From assembly GCA_040391605.1 (NCBI GenBank), contig JBEBXK010000011.1, positions 41,958 to 105,957 on the forward strand: a DNA stretch of 64,000 bases, given 5' to 3'. Positions 59,939 through 64,000 of the stretch are shown piece by piece (positions within the stretch are counted from its first letter, which is position 1; each line of letters starts with the position of its first letter). Position numbers and translations under genes: made by a program. The DNA comes from Vulgatibacter incomptus_A. GTDB taxonomy: Bacteria; Myxococcota; Myxococcia; Myxococcales; Vulgatibacteraceae. The notes beneath the pieces were generated by a model. It made no database searches. It was not told the DNA's origin and was given only the letters and a program-made list of their open reading frames with translations.

Positions 59939-60760
59939 TTAGGGGACGATCGGGAGACCGGAGCGCTCGGACGAGCCGGCGGCGCCGCGGATCACCTGGA
60001 TGGTCTGGTAGCGCAGCTTGCGCAGGGCCTTGGTGCGCTCGCCGGTGAGGAGCGTGCCGATGGTGGCCCTGCCGCGATCCTCCTCGACGTCGAGCTCGTC
60101 GGGGTTGCGAAGTACGAACGTGATGGAACCCAGCTCCTGGGCGAGGACGAGGATCTCGGCCTCCTCGGGGAGGACGAGGAGCGAGAGGTTGGCGTAGCCC
60201 CTGCCGCCCTCGCCCGGCGAACTTCCGCTGGCGCCGGCGACGCCGCCGGTGGCCAGGACGAGCACATTCTGAAGCAGGGTGACGGTCATCAGCTCCTGGC
60301 TGGCGGGGTCACGGATGGTGCCGATGACGTCCACGTGATCGTTGGGCCGGACCCAGCCACCGACGGATGTGCGCTCGGTGACACCCACCGTAATGGCGCG
60401 CCCCTTTTTCATGATGCCGGAGGAGAGCCTCTCGAAGCCCTTGGCGGTCTCGAAGTGGGACCAGAGGATCGGATCGCCGGCCCGTAGCGGGACGAGGACC
60501 CTCTGCCCGATTACGCTCTCGGCGTAGTCGGGCCGGACCACCGAGCCGGTGACGAATTGCTCTGGAATCCCGCTCTTTGCGATCATCTCGAAGGCGAGGA
60601 GGCTCCCCTCCGCGACGTCCTGGGCAGCGACCAGGACGGGGACGAGGTTCCAGCCGTCGCGGACCTCGCGCTCCTTCGCCTCGAGGGAGGCGTAGGCGAT
60701 GGCGCCTGCCAGCAGGGCCAGGACGGCGGCGAGGATCATAGGTGTGCGGCCCTTCAACAT
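59939..60760 (-). CDS. cpaB: Flp pilus assembly protein CpaB (RcpC), SAF domain
   Basis: The 273-residue protein has an N-terminal helix (MILAAVLALLAGAIAYASL) and a SAF domain, residues 38-105 (PVLVAAQDVAEGSLLAFEMI; IGQRVLVPLRAGDPI). The RcpC region follows (RAITVGVTERTSVGGWVRPN, DHVDVIGTI; TLLQNVLVLATGG). CpaB is a periplasmic pilus protein that supports secretin function. ATG 60760 overlaps the upstream gene's stop by 7 bases. It is inside the operon. Confidence 0.93.
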   Translation of the reverse strand: MLKGRTPMILAAVLALLAGAIAYASLEAKEREVRDGWNLVPVLVAAQDVAEGSLLAFEMIAKSGIPEQFVTGSVVRPDYAESVIGQRVLVPLRAGDPILWSHFETAKGFERLSSGIMKKGRAITVGVTERTSVGGWVRPNDHVDVIGTIRDPASQELMTVTLLQNVLVLATGGVAGASGSSPGEGGRGYANLSLLVLPEEAEILVLAQELGSITFVLRNPDELDVEEDRGRATIGTLLTGERTKALRKLRYQTIQVIRGAAGSSERSGLPIVP

Positions 60761-61509
60761 GACGTGCCTCCTCTTCTCGCGTTGGTGGCTTCGGCGCAGG
60801 GGGCGACGCCGAGGATCAGCGGCCTGCCGCCGTCGCGCAGGAGGACGACGCCGCCGTCCCCTTGTAGGGAGGCGGTGATCCAGCCGGCGATCCCGGACGC
60901 GGCGACCGCCAGATAGACGGTCCCGGGCGAATCACCGGGACGCGGCGCGAGGATGGGCCCCTCCTGATCCAGGACGGCGATCAGGGTGGGCGCGATCGAG
61001 CGAAACCAGCGATCGCGGTATCCCGTAGCGGGCAGGAGCCCCTGCAGATCACCGCGCAGCGCACCGACGCGTAGCTCCAACGGGCCGGCGGCTGCGAGCC
61101 GATCGGAGGTCTGGGTCCGGAAGGCGGGGAGCAGCGCTCGAAGCCGGGCCTCGGCGGGGAGGCCACCGGCGATCGGCGCCCCGAGGCGTGGGCTGGTGCC
61201 GAAGACGATGGTCAGCGCGACGAGCGCTCCGAGGAGCCAGCGCGGAGCGAGTCGATCGAGGACCACGTCGGCGATGAAGAAGAGCAGCGCCGCGGCGACG
61301 AGGACGACGGCGAGCCAGGCGGGCAGCAGCGCCGCTGGCGACGGTGCCTCGGAGAAGCGGGTGGCCAGGGTCCGCGCCGTGTCGCGGAGAGCCGGCGCCA
61401 CCTGCTGGAGGACGCAGGCGGCGGCACCGAGGCCGGCGGCGAACTTCCACCAGCGCAGCGGCCGGGTCCTGGACCCGAGCTGCGAGGGATCTCGAAGAGG
61501 GCTTCGCAT
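60754..61509 (-). CDS. Membrane protein of the Tad operon, unknown function
   Basis: The 251-residue protein has about three hydrophobic spans (AAGLGAAACVLQQVAPAL; LPAWLAVVLVAAALLFFIAD; LLGALVALTIVFGTSPRLG). A C-terminal periplasmic domain of about 120 residues follows (LRVGALRGDLQGLLPATG; TVYLAVAASGIAGWITASL). I recognise no family. ATG 61509 begins 1 base before the pilin stop codon ends. Being between the pilin and cpaB genes, where other tad operons often carry the prepilin peptidase, it is a candidate for a specific assembly factor, but no peptidase motif (GxGD) is visible. Confidence 0.75.
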   Translation of the reverse strand: MRSPLRDPSQLGSRTRPLRWWKFAAGLGAAACVLQQVAPALRDTARTLATRFSEAPSPAALLPAWLAVVLVAAALLFFIADVVLDRLAPRWLLGALVALTIVFGTSPRLGAPIAGGLPAEARLRALLPAFRTQTSDRLAAAGPLELRVGALRGDLQGLLPATGYRDRWFRSIAPTLIAVLDQEGPILAPRPGDSPGTVYLAVAASGIAGWITASLQGDGGVVLLRDGGRPLILGVAPCAEATNARRGGTSC

Positions 61510-61510
61510 C

Positions 61511-61678
61511 CTAGGGCACCGGGAGGGAGAGGACGAAGTAGATGGAGGCGAAGTAGCGGTTCCATCCGTCCAGGAAGCCCATGGGGCCTGCTGCCACCAC
61601 CGTCGCCGCGACCAGCGCCCCTACCAGGAGCGCGTACTCGGTGAGGGCCTGGCCCTGCTGCTGCCGTGGTCGAATCAT
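61511..61678 (-). CDS. Flp-type pilin
   Basis: The 55-residue precursor has an N-terminal basic leader and the Flp prepilin processing site: RPRQQQG, then QALTEYALLVGALVAATVVA, with Gly at -1, Glu at +5 and Tyr at +6. A hydrophobic helix and a short polar tail (GFLDGWNRYFASIYF) follow. ATG 61678 has GGAGG 5 bases before it. It is the first gene of the Tad operon. The prepilin peptidase for it is not in the window. Confidence 0.88.
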   Translation of the reverse strand: MIRPRQQQGQALTEYALLVGALVAATVVAAGPMGFLDGWNRYFASIYFVLSLPVP

Positions 61679-61945
61679 TCGATCCTCCAGTCGCGCCGCG
61701 GAGGTCCACCCAGGCGGCTGCGTACCGAGAGAAGCGTAGGGGGAAGAGGCGCATGGCCCCATCGGTCATCCGTCCGATCCCAAGGCTTGGGCCTAAAGAG
61801 AAGACCGCTCCCGGGAAACCAGGCGAGATTCCCTCACTCGCGCAGGGCGCGAAGGCCTGCGAGAGGGCGTGCGGCGGGAGACGAGAGGTCGCGGGCCGGG
61901 ACGCTCTTCTTGCCGCTTCGGAGCCATTTCCGCTAAGGTCCGCGG

Positions 61946-63586
61946 ATGGATCTCATCTCCTTTGAAACGCATCCCTCCCGCTACCGCCATTGGAAGCTGG
62001 AGGTCCTCGGCGACGTGGCCCGGCTCTGGATGGATGTCCAGGAGAGCGGCGGCCTGCATCCGGGCTACCAGCTCAAGCTGAACTCCTACGACCTCGGCGT
62101 GGACATCGAGCTCGCCGACGCGATCCAGCGCCTGCGCTTCGAGCATCCCGGCGTCCGGACGCTGGTGATCGGCTCGCTGAAGGACAAGATTTTCTGCGCC
62201 GGCGCGAACATCCACATGCTGGGCGCCAGCAGCCACGGCTTCAAGGTGAACTTCTGCAAGTTCACCAACGAGACCCGCCTCTACCTCGAGGAGCTCGCCG
62301 AGGCATCGAAGGTCGCCACGATCTGCGCCGCCAGCGGCACGGCTTCCGGCGGCGGCTACGAGCTGGCGCTGGCCTGCGAGAAGATCGTCTTGGTCGACGA
62401 CGGCAACTCGGCGGTCTCGCTGCCGGAGGTGCCGCTGCTCGGGGTGCTCCCCGGTACCGGCGGTCTGACCCGGGTGGTGGACAAGCGCAAGGTGCGCCGC
62501 GACCACGCAGACTTCTTCTCGAGCACCGCGGAGGGGGTCCGCGGCAAGCGCGCCACCGAGTGGCGGCTGGTAGATGAGGTGATCCCCCGCTCGCGCTTCG
62601 ACGCCAGGGTGCGCTCGCTGTCTGCCGAGCTGGCGGAGAAGAGCGATCGGCCGGTGGAGGCCCAGGGCATCGAGCTGCAGCCGCTGGAGGCGAAGCGCAG
62701 CGCCGACGGGATCGAATATCGCCACGTCAGCCTCAGCATCGACCGTGATCGCCGGATCGGCTCGCTGTTGGTGCGGGCGCCCTCCTCTCCCCAGCCGGAG
62801 GATCCGGCGGGTTTTCAGGCGGCGGGCTCGAGCGCCTGGGCGATCGCGGCCTTCCGGGAGCTGGACGACGCGATCCTGCATCTGCGCTTCAACGAGCCGA
62901 CCATCGGCCTCCTCACCCTGCGGACCGAGGGGGATCCCCAGGCGGTCCTTGGGGTGGATCGCGCGTTGGATCGGCATCAGGGCGACTGGCTGGTCCGGGA
63001 GATCCGCCTGCTGCAGAAGCGGGTGCTGAAGCGTCTGGATCTGACGGCCCGCACCCTCTATGCGCTGATCGAGTCGGGCTCGGCCTTCGCCGGCAGCCTG
63101 TTGGAGCTCGCGCTGGCGGCGGATCGCAGCTACATGCTCGACGATCCCGAGCGGCCCGTGACCCTGGAGCTCTCGGCGATGAACCGGGGCCCCCTGCCGA
63201 TGAACTCCGGGCTGTCACGCCTGGAGGTGCGCTTCCTGGGGGAGCCGGAAAGCCTGGAGGCGATCCTGGCGCATGAGGGGAGCTACGACGCTGCCGCCGC
63301 CCTCGGCGCCGGGCTGATCACCTTCGCGCCGGACGACATCGATTGGGACGACGAGGTGCGCCTCGCGTTGGAGGAGCGGGCGGCGATGAGCCCGGACGCC
63401 CTCACCGGGATGGAGGCGAACCTCCGCTTCGCCGGCCCGGAGACGATGGAGACGAAGATCTTCGGCAGGCTCTCGGCCTGGCAGAATTGGATCTTCATCC
63501 GCCCCAACGCCACGGGCGAGAAGGGCGCGCTCTCGGTCTACGGGAAGGCGGGACAGCGTCCCGACTTCGACATGAAGCGCACCTGA
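61946..63586 (+). CDS. boxC: 2,3-epoxybenzoyl-CoA dihydrolase (benzoyl-CoA-dihydrodiol lyase)
   Basis: The enzyme opens the ring of 2,3-epoxybenzoyl-CoA to 3,4-didehydroadipyl-CoA semialdehyde and formate, in aerobic benzoate breakdown. It is a double crotonase-type protein: N-terminal half with SLKDKIFCAGANIHMLG and SGTASGGGYELALACEKIVL; C-terminal half with ALIESGSAFAGSLLELALAA. At 546 residues it has the length of BoxC. ATG 61946 has AAGG about 8 bases upstream. It is divergent from the Tad operon and followed after 143 bases by boxB, its pathway partner, with a palindrome between them. Confidence 0.95.
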   Translation: MDLISFETHPSRYRHWKLEVLGDVARLWMDVQESGGLHPGYQLKLNSYDLGVDIELADAIQRLRFEHPGVRTLVIGSLKDKIFCAGANIHMLGASSHGFKVNFCKFTNETRLYLEELAEASKVATICAASGTASGGGYELALACEKIVLVDDGNSAVSLPEVPLLGVLPGTGGLTRVVDKRKVRRDHADFFSSTAEGVRGKRATEWRLVDEVIPRSRFDARVRSLSAELAEKSDRPVEAQGIELQPLEAKRSADGIEYRHVSLSIDRDRRIGSLLVRAPSSPQPEDPAGFQAAGSSAWAIAAFRELDDAILHLRFNEPTIGLLTLRTEGDPQAVLGVDRALDRHQGDWLVREIRLLQKRVLKRLDLTARTLYALIESGSAFAGSLLELALAADRSYMLDDPERPVTLELSAMNRGPLPMNSGLSRLEVRFLGEPESLEAILAHEGSYDAAAALGAGLITFAPDDIDWDDEVRLALEERAAMSPDALTGMEANLRFAGPETMETKIFGRLSAWQNWIFIRPNATGEKGALSVYGKAGQRPDFDMKRT

Positions 63587-63700
63587 TTTTTACTGCATCG
63601 CCTCCTCTTCCCGGCTCGGGAGGAGGGAGCGAGATGATCCCCGCGCAGAAGGCGGGTCCACGTCCCTCCCCGACGCCGGCTCGCATGGCGGCGGGGACGA

Positions 63701-63714
63701 TCTCTTCGAAGAGA
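63701..63714. promoter_or_regulatory. Perfect 14-bp palindrome upstream of boxB
   Basis: TCTCTTCGAAGAGA lies 16 bases before the boxB ATG and between boxC and boxB. A transcription factor site or an mRNA hairpin over the ribosome site (GGAGG at 63720) are both possible. I know no Box regulator with this site. Confidence 0.4.
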
Positions 63715-63729
63715 CCGCCGGAGGCATTC

Positions 63730-64000
63730 ATGAGCAACGTCGCGCTGAACGACAAGATCCCCAACAACGTCAACCTCTCCGACGACAAGCGGCTGCAGCG
63801 CGCGTTGGAGCAGTGGCAGCCGGAGTTCATCTCCTGGTGGAAGGAGATGGGCCCTGAGGGCTTCCAGGCCAACGACATCTACCTGCGGACGGCGGTTGCG
63901 GTGGATCCCAAGGGTTGGGCCCACTTCGACTACGTGCAGATGCCCGACTACCGCTGGGGGATCTTCCTGGCGGATCCGGTGAAGGATCGGACGATCGGCT
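63730..64000 (+). CDS. boxB: Benzoyl-CoA 2,3-epoxidase subunit BoxB (N-terminal part)
   Basis: The frame is open from ATG 63730 to the window end (90 codons). GGAGG lies 5 bases before the ATG. The segment IPNNVNLSDDKRLQRALEQW, PEFISWWKEMGPEGF and YVQMPDYRWGIFLADP is the N-terminal signature of BoxB. BoxB is the di-iron oxygenase that, with reductase BoxA, epoxidises benzoyl-CoA, the substrate for BoxC. The remaining 380 residues or so lie outside the window. Confidence 0.95.
   Translation, partial: MSNVALNDKIPNNVNLSDDKRLQRALEQWQPEFISWWKEMGPEGFQANDIYLRTAVAVDPKGWAHFDYVQMPDYRWGIFLADPVKDRTIG

Noticed and set aside
1..64000. Insertion sequences, prophage genes, CRISPR arrays, toxin-antitoxin pairs, secretion effectors
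   Set aside because: No transposase, integrase, repeat-spacer array or paired small genes were seen; the Fic protein has no antitoxin partner beside it.

Overview
The window is a GC-rich (roughly 68-70 %), densely coded stretch of a bacterial chromosome. Most genes are housekeeping. Several markers point to a Myxococcota-type (deltaproteobacterial) organism: a eukaryotic-like Ser/Thr kinase, a cysteine-repeat lipoprotein, a bactofilin gene next to a ParB-domain gene, an FHA protein inside a Tad pilus operon, box genes for benzoyl-CoA breakdown, and a class II ribonucleotide reductase. A Vulgatibacter-like genome would fit, but that is inference. I see no insertion sequence, prophage, CRISPR array, rRNA or plasmid-type module.

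Layout. 1-10 kb: the end of a GlnE-like gene, a beta-barrel protein, a patatin lipase, a Fic-fold protein with a degenerate active-site loop, a DHH phosphoesterase, a cysteine desulfurase, a kinase and a large Cys-rich repeat lipoprotein. 10-24 kb: 5-formyl-THF cyclo-ligase preceded by a strongly structured RNA candidate, tyrS, a TPP riboswitch with thiC, an RpoH-like sigma factor, the queD-folE-glcD operon, a DUF2203 gene, a ThDP enzyme, a 42-residue membrane protein and a (2Fe-2S) ferredoxin. 24-35 kb: nrdJ behind two spaced NrdR boxes, rlpA, an LplA-like gene with a YfhL-type ferredoxin, an LPP20-like lipoprotein, tRNA-Gly, pgsA, a TPR-AIM24 gene and a lytic transglycosylase. 35-44 kb: nadB, osmC, a 1043-residue nucleotide-carrier/HEAT/cNMP fusion, then a compact operon bactofilin - ParB-domain protein - pyrE - lipoprotein. 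44-55 kb: a lipase, a large TPR protein, an HTH-REC fusion and the conserved block xseA - xseB - (REC) - ispA - dxs - tlyA. 55-62 kb: a partial tad/flp pilus operon (pilin, membrane protein, cpaB, tadB, tadC, FHA, TPR). 62-64 kb: boxC and the start of boxB.

The genes form coherent units. dxs and ispA make isoprenoid precursors. queD and folE share the dihydroneopterin/preQ0 route and are translationally coupled. The TPP riboswitch controls thiC, and NrdR boxes control nrdJ. The bactofilin operon recalls the bactofilin/ParB-like PadC association of Myxococcus. BoxC and BoxB act consecutively on benzoyl-CoA.

The least expected signals are two independent 49-bp tandem duplications, each spanning the 3' end and stop codon of a gene (sigma factor and ferredoxin); a Fic protein lacking the catalytic His; an exact beta-clamp-binding peptide at the N-terminus of XseA; a lipoprotein gene with no usable start codon; a start codon buried in a 10-bp inverted repeat; and the transporter-HEAT-cNMP fusion. 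All functions are read from sequence motifs alone; no database search was run.
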